Made by a program: the position numbers and the translations under genes. A stretch of DNA of 64,000 nt from Kordia sp. TARA_039_SRF (GTDB lineage: Bacteria; Bacteroidota; Bacteroidia; Flavobacteriales; Flavobacteriaceae): positions 1 through 64,000 of the forward strand of contig SMNH02000012.1 in assembly GCA_006383075.2 (NCBI GenBank), read 5' to 3'. Positions 17,606 through 25,934 of the stretch are shown here, piece after piece. The notes under the pieces were generated by a model that had not been told where the DNA came from, searched no databases, and worked only from the letters and a program-made list of their open reading frames with translations. Each line of letters starts with the position of its first letter. Positions within the stretch are counted from its first letter, which is position 1.

Positions 17606-18661
17606 TTAATTTAATCGATTTATAAAATAATATTTAATCTTTTCTATCCAATCTGTTTGCAGGTAGCTTTTTAGAAATAAATCCCAACTATCTGCACAAA
17701 AATTTTCCCACACTGAATCGAAATTGGCTATTCCCATTTGATTCCTTTTTTTTTGGAGTAACTTAAGTCTAGTTTTAGGGTGTTTCTCAATAATTAAGCT
17801 TTCATAATTATTAACTTGAGAAATATCATTTTTTTTCGAATATTCCTTATCTTTTGAATAAAACAACACACGTTCTAAAAAAACACCTTCCTGCTCAACT
17901 ATTATTTGCTGAGTTGTTTTAAGGGGGACAGAACTTGGCAAATGGTTTACTGGTGAATTGATTTTAAATGACGGAATACCTTTATAATTAGATTTGAGAC
18001 AAAACAACCAACTTTCATTATAGCAATTTGGAAACCAAGGAAATTCGCTAAAATCTCCATGAAGTAATAGTACCCCACCACTTATTCTTGATGTTTGATG
18101 GTCATCTATTTTAGATTTTTCAATTAGCAACGAATTTTTATAATTATTGAAAATATAGTTGGATTTATTGCTCTCAAAATATTCGATAGCTTTTTCTATT
18201 CTACAAATACTATCTCTAGTATCAATCCCATAAATATTAACACCAATAATAAATGTTGAGTAATTTTGGGAATATTTGTTGGCTTGAAAAAAAATTTTTT
18301 TAAAATCAATCTCAATTAAATCATCATCAAGCATTAAACAATCATAATCTGGATAGTTTTCTATATGATAACTTAAAATTACATTCCTTATCCACCCTAT
18401 TTCACAATCATTTGTTTGAAATATTTTTCTGTAATTTTTCTGTATATTTTTAACTACTTCCAGATAATATTTATAAATAATATGTCTCTTATCAGCTGAT
18501 TTATTTACTATATCCATATTGGTTTTTTGCTGTAGAGTGGACTTCGAATTGTCAAAAACAATTATTACAGAATTTTCTAAGGTTTCTTGAGATTCAATTT
18601 CTCTAATTAACCTTTTAAGTTCAAGACATCTATCTTGAGTTATTATATATATAACACCCAT
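17606..18661 (-). CDS. GT-A type glycosyltransferase-like protein
   Basis: 351 residues. The N-terminus MGVIYIITQDRCLELKRLIREI and VIIVFDNSKS follow the opening of family 2-like glycosyltransferases, and YDCLMLDDDLIE at ~106-117 supplies a DDD metal/nucleotide-sugar motif (Asp112-114). SGGVLLLHGDFSEFPWFPNCYNESWLFCL fits the acceptor-side helices of GT-A folds. No transmembrane segment is visible, so it is cytoplasmic or peripheral. It is 5 bp downstream of the carrier protein gene. The donor and acceptor cannot be read from sequence; it could also be a GT-A-like modifying enzyme that no longer transfers sugar. Confidence 0.7.
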   Translation of the reverse strand: MGVIYIITQDRCLELKRLIREIESQETLENSVIIVFDNSKSTLQQKTNMDIVNKSADKRHIIYKYYLEVVKNIQKNYRKIFQTNDCEIGWIRNVILSYHIENYPDYDCLMLDDDLIEIDFKKIFFQANKYSQNYSTFIIGVNIYGIDTRDSICRIEKAIEYFESNKSNYIFNNYKNSLLIEKSKIDDHQTSRISGGVLLLHGDFSEFPWFPNCYNESWLFCLKSNYKGIPSFKINSPVNHLPSSVPLKTTQQIIVEQEGVFLERVLFYSKDKEYSKKNDISQVNNYESLIIEKHPKTRLKLLQKKRNQMGIANFDSVWENFCADSWDLFLKSYLQTDWIEKIKYYFINRLN

Positions 18662-18666
18662 AAATA

Positions 18667-18891
18667 CTAAGTCAAAATTTTAGCAATATTGGATATTTCC
18701 GAGTATTTATTTATAGTTTCGTCATTTATTTCAATATTATAATCTTCTTCAAGTTTAACCATTAATAATAAATGACCAAGACTATCCCACTTATGATGTG
18801 AATGCATTTTTGATTCTTTACATAACTCTGTTTTGTCACATTCTATTATTTTAGCAACGTAATCTATTGCTTTGTTTATATTATCTTCCAT
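18667..18891 (-). CDS. Acyl/peptidyl carrier protein
   Basis: 74 residues, the normal length of a free-standing carrier protein. HHKWDSLGHLLLMVKLEEDYNIEI contains the phosphopantetheine attachment Ser37 in WDSLGH, followed by the conserved helix II/III pattern and a C-terminal I-x-KIL. The gene start overlaps the end of the adenylation gene by 11 bp, so that enzyme almost certainly loads this carrier. The pair resembles DltA-DltC in layout, where an amino acid is activated and carried for transfer to a cell-surface polymer, but no DltB or DltD is present. A phosphopantetheinyl transferase must act from elsewhere in the genome. Confidence 0.9.
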   Translation of the reverse strand: MEDNINKAIDYVAKIIECDKTELCKESKMHSHHKWDSLGHLLLMVKLEEDYNIEINDETINKYSEISNIAKILT

Positions 18892-20296
18892 CCAATATAT
18901 TTTTGTTATAATTCAACATTTTATAATCATCAATTTTTTGATTATCGTTATACACAAATTTGTCTATTGAAATAATCTTAAAAGATATTTCTTTAAATTC
19001 ATCCTTATTAGAAATGGTGTTGATAATATCAATATTAGAAACATCATTTTTAATTTTAAATATTAGAATAATATCATTAAAAAAAATTGATCTGACTTTG
19101 CAGGAAAGTGCTGTAGCTAGAAGTGAATCTAAGCTATCTAGATTTACCTTCATACCTTTGTGCTTAATAATGCGAGATTTTCTGCCAATTATGAAATAAT
19201 TTCCATTTAAAACAATTGCTTCATCTTTCGTATGAAATTCATTTGATTGGAAGTTAATTGGGGCAGTAATGTATCCCAAATTTAAATTTGGTTTGCTAAC
19301 AATTAATTCTGAAGATTCAGTAATTTCAAACTTATTATTATCAAATGGTTTCCCAATTGACACATAATTACCAAAAGTGTATCCATCTATGTTATCTTTA
19401 TTGATTAAAGCTAGTGAATTAAAGCCGCAAGTTTCTGTAGCTCCATATGAATTGTAAACTTGTAAAGAATTGTTAATACTAAACAGATCAAGAACAGCTT
19501 TTATACTTAGTTGATCTCCTCCAAATCCAACTAACTTTAATGATTTTAAGGTTTCGATATCATTTTTTTTACATGATTTTAAAATTATATCTAGATAACG
19601 AGGGACAACTCTGAAGTGTGTTGCCTTGTTAATTTTTATGAAGTTTGAGAAGAAAAGCCTTGAATGTAAATTTAGTGCTGGGATATATTGTATACCATTA
19701 AAAATTGAAATAAAGAAATTAACTAGACCTAAATCATGAAATAGATCTGTTGGATCTACCCATTTGTAATTGTTCTTAGTCTGAAAAAAACTCAATGACC
19801 AATTTAGAAAATGAATGAATCCTTTAGATGATATTCTGACTCCTTTAGGGGTTGAAGTTGTTCCTGATGTCCAAGCAACATAAAGAGTTGGATTTTTTGA
19901 AACATTTGTCAATTCAATTTTTTGAGAACATTCAAAAGAAGCAAGATCATTATAAATTCGACATTTCAAAGAATTAATTTGGAGTGGCTCTTTCTCTTTG
20001 TAGAAAATTATATCTGGTTTGAAAAATAAAAGCTTAGTTTCAATATCTTTATCATTTCTTACAATTGTAAATGTAGTTTTTGACAAAACGGCTCCACAAA
20101 TTAGAAAATAAGTATCTAATGAATGATTCTCTACAATTGCAATTTTACTTATCAGATTCTTTTTAAAATAATATGCACAATAATTTGCTTTAGATAATAA
20201 TTTATTATAAGTGATCTTATTCCCTTCAATATTAAATGCAACTTTTGCTTTATTGCAAGCAAAAGTTGATAGCCTATTATAAAATTGCTTATCCAT
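18881..20296 (-). CDS. Stand-alone adenylation enzyme (AMP-binding superfamily)
   Basis: 471 residues, slightly short for the family. Core motifs are present: LYVAWTSGTTSTPKG (A3, ~138-152), NSYGATETCG (A5, ~280-289), FHTKDEAIVLNGNYFIIGRK (A7/A8) with RIIKHKGMKVN, and a C-terminal NQKIDDYKML that fits the A10 lysine region. The enzyme activates a carboxylic acid as the adenylate and should pass it to the carrier protein encoded immediately after it (11-bp overlap). The substrate cannot be read by eye; the pocket lysine/aspartate that marks amino-acid substrates would need an alignment. It starts 8 bp inside the end of the NRDE gene. Confidence 0.85.
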   Translation of the reverse strand: MDKQFYNRLSTFACNKAKVAFNIEGNKITYNKLLSKANYCAYYFKKNLISKIAIVENHSLDTYFLICGAVLSKTTFTIVRNDKDIETKLLFFKPDIIFYKEKEPLQINSLKCRIYNDLASFECSQKIELTNVSKNPTLYVAWTSGTTSTPKGVRISSKGFIHFLNWSLSFFQTKNNYKWVDPTDLFHDLGLVNFFISIFNGIQYIPALNLHSRLFFSNFIKINKATHFRVVPRYLDIILKSCKKNDIETLKSLKLVGFGGDQLSIKAVLDLFSINNSLQVYNSYGATETCGFNSLALINKDNIDGYTFGNYVSIGKPFDNNKFEITESSELIVSKPNLNLGYITAPINFQSNEFHTKDEAIVLNGNYFIIGRKSRIIKHKGMKVNLDSLDSLLATALSCKVRSIFFNDIILIFKIKNDVSNIDIINTISNKDEFKEISFKIISIDKFVYNDNQKIDDYKMLNYNKNILDGR

Positions 20297-20999
20297 TTAT
20301 TGGTATTTCATCGTATTGGAAATTCATGAGTTTATTAGAATAATTCCACATTATTGTCTTGGAATCTTTATAATTAATAAGTATTGATGAAGTTGTTCCC
20401 CATTCTATATCTTTTAATATCATTCCATTTTTTTTGTCAATTAATTTTTGTTTGATGGTTAATAATATTTTGTGTATTGAAATTTTACAATCGTTAATCC
20501 ATGATGGGAAAACATTACTTCCTCTTTTTATTTCGTTAGAGTTTATTCCATGCTTTGTGATTATTCCGAAGGGTGAATCAATTTTTTCAACACAGATAGA
20601 ACTTGTAATTGCATTATTTCTAACATTAGAAATCTGAACTAATTGATTTTGATCAAATAGATAAAGATTAAATCCCAAATAATTATAAGGCAAAATCTGT
20701 TTTTTTAATTTTGTCAAGGCAGATTTAATGGATTTACAATCATTTATCATCAAAGGTATACTTCCTCTAGATTTTTTCTTTATTGCTTTTACCTCTAGGT
20801 TTATTATGCAAGCTATTAACCCATAATTGTTTATTACGAGCCAACTACCAGAACTTGAGATATCTTTACAGCCAAAAAGACCATTTCCCCAATGATATTT
20901 TGGTTTTTCCCAACTTCTGGAATAAAGCTCATCTCTATTAAAAGATAATATTAATTGAGAGTCTTCTCTTTTGAAAAAATTATAAATTAATATACACAT
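20289..20999 (-). CDS. NRDE (TANGO2-like) Ntn-hydrolase family protein
   Basis: 236 residues starting MCILIYNFF with Cys2 as the candidate N-terminal nucleophile and the family name motif SFNRDELYSRSW at 19-30. GCKDISSSGSWLVINNYGLIACIIN matches the body of the NRDE family. The eukaryotic relative TANGO2 is of debated function; bacterial members occur in peptide and polyketide gene clusters. An Ntn fold would make it an amidase or acyl transferase after removal of Met1. Here it is the first clear gene of the operon, so it probably trims or transfers the activated acyl group. Confidence 0.8.
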   Translation of the reverse strand: MCILIYNFFKREDSQLILSFNRDELYSRSWEKPKYHWGNGLFGCKDISSSGSWLVINNYGLIACIINLEVKAIKKKSRGSIPLMINDCKSIKSALTKLKKQILPYNYLGFNLYLFDQNQLVQISNVRNNAITSSICVEKIDSPFGIITKHGINSNEIKRGSNVFPSWINDCKISIHKILLTIKQKLIDKKNGMILKDIEWGTTSSILINYKDSKTIMWNYSNKLMNFQYDEIPING

Positions 21000-21003
21000 T
21001 TAA

Positions 21004-21189
21004 TCAGTTAAAGGTTTTCAACAGAAAAATTATGCTCTTTTTGCAAATTTTGGTTGTTAGCCTGAAGGATTTGTAAATTTGTGTAATGTTCGTTGACTTC
21101 CTCAACTGACCAAAAGAGCAGGAGCCCCTGTGAAAACTATTTTTTTCTTGCACCAACTTTAAATCAAAGAGGCAATATTTTCTATCCAT
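21004..21189 (-). CDS. Doubtful small gene at the head of the operon, possibly frameshifted
   Basis: A 61-residue frame ends 4 bp before the NRDE start, the same spacing as elsewhere in the operon. Its second half looks poor, whereas the -1 frame from ~21140 down to 21001 reads a convincing protein end: SQGLLLFWSVEEVNEHYTN, then LQILQANNQNLQKEHNFSVE and a TAA. One extra T in the TTTT run near 21133 would join MDRKYCLFDLKLVQEKNSF to that end, giving ~60 residues. Both readings are weak by themselves; no family recognised. Confidence 0.25.
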   Translation of the reverse strand: MDRKYCLFDLKLVQEKNSFHRGSCSFGQLRKSTNITQIYKSFRLTTKICKKSIIFLLKTFN

Positions 21190-21230
21190 CGTTTCAATAT
21201 TGTAGTTTCATTGTTTTACTTGCAACTAAT

Positions 21231-21262
21231 GTATATATGACAGTAATTACTGTTATATATAC
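21231..21262. promoter_or_regulatory. 32-bp near-perfect palindrome upstream of the adenylation operon
   Basis: The core ACAGTAATTACTGT (21240-21253) is a perfect 14-bp palindrome and is extended on both sides by TATATAT arms. Fifteen of sixteen base pairs match; the exception is G21239 with T21254. It lies ~240 bp before the NRDE start and ~50 bp before the doubtful small frame at 21189. It may be an operator for a dimeric repressor of the operon, or a cruciform/terminator-like element. Confidence 0.45.
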
Positions 21263-21982
21263 TATAATAAAATCTACTATATAAGAATTAAATTATATTT
21301 AAAGTTATAAATTTCTTACCAAAAAACCAAAATCATCCAAAGGATTTTTAATATATCATTGCCTATATTATATATCTGTATGTAATATATCAGTGGTTTT
21401 TGAACTTTGATGTTCTAAGATGTATTGAATTTATTGTAAACTTATACCTTTTGCCAATAAATGAGTTGCAATTCTATATCTTGTGTATGCAGTATTACCT
21501 TTTTAGCATTTATGCTATATTTGTATGGTATTATCGTTTGTCTTTCAATAGGGTACTGTTCAGAAGCATTTTTTAAGTAAATAACTTGATGAGTTTCTAG
21601 ATTCTTTCTGTCAAAGTAACATATCAATCTTTTTTACACTTGATAATTATGATAAATTTTACTTTCTTTAGAGTAAATAAAATATGGTCATACATCATAA
21701 GTTAACTAGTTCACTCACTTTAAGTCTAAAACTATAAATAGTAGTAGGTATAGTTTACTTTTTTGATAAGACAACAGAAGGAAATTTTCTTTAGAATGTA
21801 ATCTTTATGATAACTAAACTACCAACTATTATGATCTATTGCTATATAGCTACGATTTTGTAGCACTACAGGTATTTTTAGGAAGTAATTAATAATACGG
21901 TATTTTCATCCACAAACAAACTAATCTCTTTCAAATCCTCAATCAAAAAGTTCGATTTTGGAAACATTGGGGCTACTAAGCA

Positions 21983-22011
21983 AGACACTTCAAAACGAAG
22001 TGTCTTTTTTT
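21983..22011 (+). terminator. Strong orphan Rho-independent terminator
   Basis: AGACACTTC (21983-21991) pairs perfectly with GAAGTGTCT (21997-22005) around AAAAC, followed by seven T. It ends a plus-strand transcript, yet no plus-strand gene precedes it for kilobases, so it may close a small RNA or a deleted gene. Confidence 0.7.
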
Positions 22012-22101
22012 ATGTCAAAAATTTACCTGAAACTGGAAACAAGAAATTTATGCTGAGTGGATAAAATGAAGTCAAAGTGAGCTCTTTTATAATTACAAAA
22101 A

Positions 22102-22145
22102 GCTCAAAATCACTATTTGCAACGGTTTTTGAGCAGCTTAATTTT
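22102..22145 (+). terminator. Possible second terminator
   Basis: GCTCAAAA (22102-22109) and TTTTGAGC (22127-22134) are perfect complements with a 17-base loop; a T-rich stretch follows after ten bases. Weak. Confidence 0.3.
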
Positions 22146-22226
22146 TCTTGTTTAATATCTTGTTGAAAGTAATTGGGTTTTATTGAATAATTTAATGTGT
22201 ATTATTTAGTTGCTACTCCGCATTTA

Positions 22227-25226
22227 CTAGCCTGTTGAATCGTAATTGTCAAATAATGTTTCTTGATATACGCCGCCTTTGAACTTATTTATCAATTCTC
22301 TAATAAACTCGTAGTGTTTTACATATTGATTCGGGATGAACAGTAATTGAATTCCCTTGGTCTTTAAAAGCTCCATTTTGATTTTATCGGACTCGATGGT
22401 GCTTTTTCTGGAATAATGTTCGCGACCATTCAATTCAAAAACAATTTTAGGAACATTTCCTTCGTAAAGTACGCCGTCAAATTCTTTCTTATGTACCAAC
22501 GCATTATTTTTTTCTTCGGGAAAAACATCAATAATCTTAACATTTCTCTTGAAGTTGCTGTTGCTAATAGTACAATAATGATTCATGGTGATATAAAATT
22601 CATTTTCAAATCTGGAATCATTCGAGAAGCCAATAGTAAACTTATTGACGATACTTTGTGACACACTGGTAGTTCCGTTTTTGGCTACGTAATCAATCAA
22701 AGCGTATAAATCGTCATCTTTTCTTGAAAGAATATCAATAGCTTTTCGGTCGGTCACAACGATTAAATTCTCTTTTGCTCTAGTCACGCCAACATTTATC
22801 AATTGGCTGTTATTCTTTATCCAATCAAAGGTTTTGGGAGAGGTGTTTTTTGAAATCGCAGTAGATATAATGATGGTTTTGTTTTCCTGACCTTGTACTT
22901 TATGAATCGTTCCGCAACTCACAGAATCCGCTATTTCTTTTTTGTTTTTAGCAACTTTTAAATAATGATTGATGACTTCTTCCTGATTTCTAAATGGCGT
23001 AATAATAAATACATCTTTTAAATGATTTCTTTTGATATAATCGACAATTGCCTGTGCTTCTTCTATTTGTGAGTTTCTATTTTTATGATTTGTATTGTGT
23101 ACATCTATTAATTTGATTTCTCCTTGTGTTTGAATTGCTTCAAGATCTAATCTGCACTCATAAAATCGCATGTTGGAATAATTGATAATCTTTTTGCCGC
23201 ATCGGTAATGATAGCTCAGTAGGATGTTTCTTGAAATGTTATCGATGTTTTTGTAGACAGAAAGAATTGAATTGTTAAAGTAATCATATACTTCGTCCAC
23301 TCGAAATTTGTTCATTAAATGTTCATTTCGGGTTTCTTCAAAAATTACAATAGGTTTGAGTTGATTGGTATCACCAATTAAAACCATGTTTGCACATTTT
23401 GAAATTGGAATTAAACTCGTAGCAATGTCGCATTGTCCTGCTTCATCAATGGCTAGCAAGTCAAACTTGAATTTTCGTCCCAACTTGCGACAGGAGATAT
23501 TGGTTGTTAAAATGATGGGAAATACTTTGGTAAATCGTTCTAAGTTTTCATCGTCAGCAATCCATCTATTAAATATCTTGACTTGTTCTTTTTCATCTTC
23601 TTCATACAGAATTTCAATCAGGTCACTGTACTTTTTAGTTTTTAAGCGTTTAACATATCGCAAACATTCAAAATAGAAGAATTGTAGCAACTGATAATTA
23701 CCTTTAATAACCTCAAATATTCCTTTTACATTATCATCTGTTGTTCGTGGAATTTCTTCCAATCGCTTTTCAAGTTTAATCTTTTCTTGCTCCAGCAAAT
23801 AATAACTGCCTTTTGACAATAAACTATTGACGAAATCTAGGTTTTGTTCCAAGTCGATTCGGTCTTCGTAATTTTTAAGTTTTTCAAGAAGAATTTTATT
23901 TTTCGCTCTTGATTTTTCTTTTATATTGAACAGCAGTTTTTCTTTTGGAACATCTCTCGTTTCAAACTCATAGAGTTCTTTTATCTTTTTTAAAGCTTTG
24001 GCGACCAGTTTGTTATTTCCAAGTCGGATGATGGGAAATAATATCTCTTTGTTTTTGTAAGTACCTAAGTATAACTTGTCTTTTATTCCATCAATTGGAA
24101 TGTTGTTATTTGAAGAAATGAGCAACGTTTTGCTATTCGTCAAACAATTTACGACAATGTTTAAGATAGTTTGTGTTTTGCCTGTACCTGGCGGACCTTG
24201 CACATAGGTTATGGGAAACTTTAAGGAATTGTAGACTGTTCTTAGTTGGTCAATATTAACGTTATTGTCATAAAGAACAATGTGCGGCTCTTTTCTGTTT
24301 TTTCTATCCAGCAAAGAAAAATTCTGAAAAAACGCTCTCAAAGGCGGATTCATTTCCTTTTTTGTGTACTGTGCGTGTATTTCATCATAAATGCAAGCAA
24401 TATCAATTTGAGCATATCCTAACACTACAATTTCGGGTCTTGTATTCGGTAATTCTCCCGATTTAAAATTACTTCTTAAAAGCTCAATGGTTTCACGTTT
24501 ATTTTCAAGATACAAAGCTTCAAAGTCTGCAGGACTCATATCGGTGTAATAAGACAAAGAATATTTGATATCTTCTATATAAAAACTTGAATTAAAATAT
24601 AGTTTATGCCCTATTTTCAGGGTTCTTTCTACAGGATCAAAAGTGAGTTTTCGGTAAGCTACCACAAATTTTCCTCTTGATGCTATATCGATAGAAAACT
24701 CACAAATTGCTAGTTCATAATCGTGAAATCTATTATAATCATTGGAATAAATTTCTTTGAGTATTTGCTTTTGTTGCGCATCTGATAACTGAAAAGGACT
24801 TTCCTTAACCAGTTCTTCTATGTCAAGGTTTTGAATCAGGTGCTGTTGATGCAGAAAAGGATCAGAATTTGCTTTGTAACATGCCAAATAATAATTGAGA
24901 ATAGTATTATCAAATCGGTCAAATTCATATTGTTGCAAACTTCTATCCTCGTCCAGTTTTCGTATCAGTTTGTCAGCAACTTTATAATGAGAGAATTTTA
25001 AAATTTCAGCACTTTGAATCTTTGAAATAAAAATCTTTGCTTCTAGAATCGGTTCGTCTTTCGTAACATTAAACATATTTACAAAAAGCTCATCTTTGGC
25101 GTTGATGTCTATAATTGAAATCCAAAAACGACTAACATCACCATTTTTATTCTCGTACTTTATATCAAGGTATTTCCCTTCTCGAATGGCTTTCCCTATA
25201 AGTGCTATGGTATTTACTTTTAACAT
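22227..25226 (-). CDS. SF1 (Upf1/Dna2-like) helicase with C-terminal PD-(D/E)XK nuclease domain
   Basis: 999 residues. The helicase core is complete: Walker A QGPPGTGKTQT at ~343-352, motif II DEAGQ near 592, LIGDTNQLKP (motif III), FIITPFRNQEE (IV), TIHKVQGQENKTIIIS (V) and NVGVTRAKENLIV (VI), the AAA_11/AAA_12 arrangement. The last ~120 residues have EFDGVL, IVFELNGREHY and SDKIKMELLK, a PD-(D/E)XK-type nuclease pattern with D, E-x-N/G and K. Such helicase-nuclease proteins occur in DNA repair and in phage defence islands. The ~340-residue N-terminal part has beta-rich stretches and no family I recognise. It stands alone, at the edge of the defence region. The ATG at 25226 gives MLKVNTIALIGKAI, a natural start. 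Confidence 0.85.
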   Translation of the reverse strand: MLKVNTIALIGKAIREGKYLDIKYENKNGDVSRFWISIIDINAKDELFVNMFNVTKDEPILEAKIFISKIQSAEILKFSHYKVADKLIRKLDEDRSLQQYEFDRFDNTILNYYLACYKANSDPFLHQQHLIQNLDIEELVKESPFQLSDAQQKQILKEIYSNDYNRFHDYELAICEFSIDIASRGKFVVAYRKLTFDPVERTLKIGHKLYFNSSFYIEDIKYSLSYYTDMSPADFEALYLENKRETIELLRSNFKSGELPNTRPEIVVLGYAQIDIACIYDEIHAQYTKKEMNPPLRAFFQNFSLLDRKNRKEPHIVLYDNNVNIDQLRTVYNSLKFPITYVQGPPGTGKTQTILNIVVNCLTNSKTLLISSNNNIPIDGIKDKLYLGTYKNKEILFPIIRLGNNKLVAKALKKIKELYEFETRDVPKEKLLFNIKEKSRAKNKILLEKLKNYEDRIDLEQNLDFVNSLLSKGSYYLLEQEKIKLEKRLEEIPRTTDDNVKGIFEVIKGNYQLLQFFYFECLRYVKRLKTKKYSDLIEILYEEDEKEQVKIFNRWIADDENLERFTKVFPIILTTNISCRKLGRKFKFDLLAIDEAGQCDIATSLIPISKCANMVLIGDTNQLKPIVIFEETRNEHLMNKFRVDEVYDYFNNSILSVYKNIDNISRNILLSYHYRCGKKIINYSNMRFYECRLDLEAIQTQGEIKLIDVHNTNHKNRNSQIEEAQAIVDYIKRNHLKDVFIITPFRNQEEVINHYLKVAKNKKEIADSVSCGTIHKVQGQENKTIIISTAISKNTSPKTFDWIKNNSQLINVGVTRAKENLIVVTDRKAIDILSRKDDDLYALIDYVAKNGTTSVSQSIVNKFTIGFSNDSRFENEFYITMNHYCTISNSNFKRNVKIIDVFPEEKNNALVHKKEFDGVLYEGNVPKIVFELNGREHYSRKSTIESDKIKMELLKTKGIQLLFIPNQYVKHYEFIRELINKFKGGVYQETLFDNYDSTG

Positions 25227-25385
25227 GAATTAAGAGTGTTTCTACACCTGTTATTTTTTAAAAATACAAATTTTTCTCACGTATCTCAAGAAGCCTTAAA
25301 AAAGGAAGTGTGGTTTATGAGAGAATGTATGCGTTTGTTTGAAGCTTTTTATTCGTGTCGTACAATAAAAATTCAATAATAGGCA

Positions 25386-25416
25386 CAAAAAAAACCGAAG
25401 TCTAGCGGACTTCGGT
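25386..25416 (-). terminator. Rho-independent terminator of the DUF2383 gene
   Basis: On the minus strand ACCGAAGTC and GACTTCGGT pair perfectly around a five-base loop (25394-25416) and are followed by eight T. It lies 26 bp beyond the stop at 25442. Confidence 0.8.
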
Positions 25417-25441
25417 TCTGCCAATATGCATATATATGATA

Positions 25442-25900
25442 TTAGGCAATCTCTTCTAAAACTTTGGTGTTTTCCAACTCATGCTTAATGATGTTGCGTT
25501 GGCTTTCCAACACAATGCGCATATCTTTTGGAATGTATGGCTCATTTTCTTTACTTAAAATTTCATCATACTCTGATACAGCGGCTTTTTCTCCTGTAAT
25601 GGCAGCTTCTAACATTGCTTCATCAGTATCTGAGGTAAACCATGATTTTACGTCCATCCAAGTTCTATGTGCGGCTCCAGTTACGCTTCCGCCTTTATCT
25701 GGTTTCTGATTGATTTTAGATAATTCAGACTTAATAGCATGTCCAAAATCGTAACGCTCTTTTGATCGGCGCTCAAATAATTTAGTTACATCATCAGATT
25801 TTGCATTCTCAGCTGCTTTCTTATATCCTTTTTCAGCATCGTATGTTTTCTCTAATAAGTTGTTTAATTTCTTTCCTAATTCTTCGTTATAATTGTACAT
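25442..25900 (-). CDS. PA2169-type four-helix-bundle protein (DUF2383)
   Basis: 152 residues, all helical. The pattern LGKKLNNLLEKTYDAEKGYKKAAE, then RRSKERYDFGHAIKSEL, GSVTGAAHRTWMDVKSWFTSDTDEAMLEAAITGEKAAVSEYDEIL is that of the DUF2383 ferritin-like bundles. They are common in stress-induced loci; the function is unknown. It lies 34 bp downstream of the hemerythrin gene and is probably co-transcribed with it. A close paralog sits at 33924-34376. Confidence 0.85.
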   Translation of the reverse strand: MYNYNEELGKKLNNLLEKTYDAEKGYKKAAENAKSDDVTKLFERRSKERYDFGHAIKSELSKINQKPDKGGSVTGAAHRTWMDVKSWFTSDTDEAMLEAAITGEKAAVSEYDEILSKENEPYIPKDMRIVLESQRNIIKHELENTKVLEEIA

Positions 25901-25934
25901 AATTTTTTTGTTTTTAAAGGTTTATAAATAATTT

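Larger units (their letters stand above)
21263..22226. other. Long non-coding spacer at the right edge of the island
   Basis: Nearly 1 kb of very AT-rich sequence with no gene I can support. It carries a strong plus-strand terminator at 21983-22011 and a weaker one at 22102-22145, neither preceded by a recognised plus-strand gene. A frame from ~21909 to 22063 stays open (ending KNLPETGNKKFMLSG) and could be the remnant 3' end of a lost gene. Confidence 0.4.

Noticed and set aside
21940-21975. Possible tRNA-like 3' end (GTTCGATTTT)
   Set aside because: No acceptor stem, anticodon arm or CCA-side pairing could be built around it.
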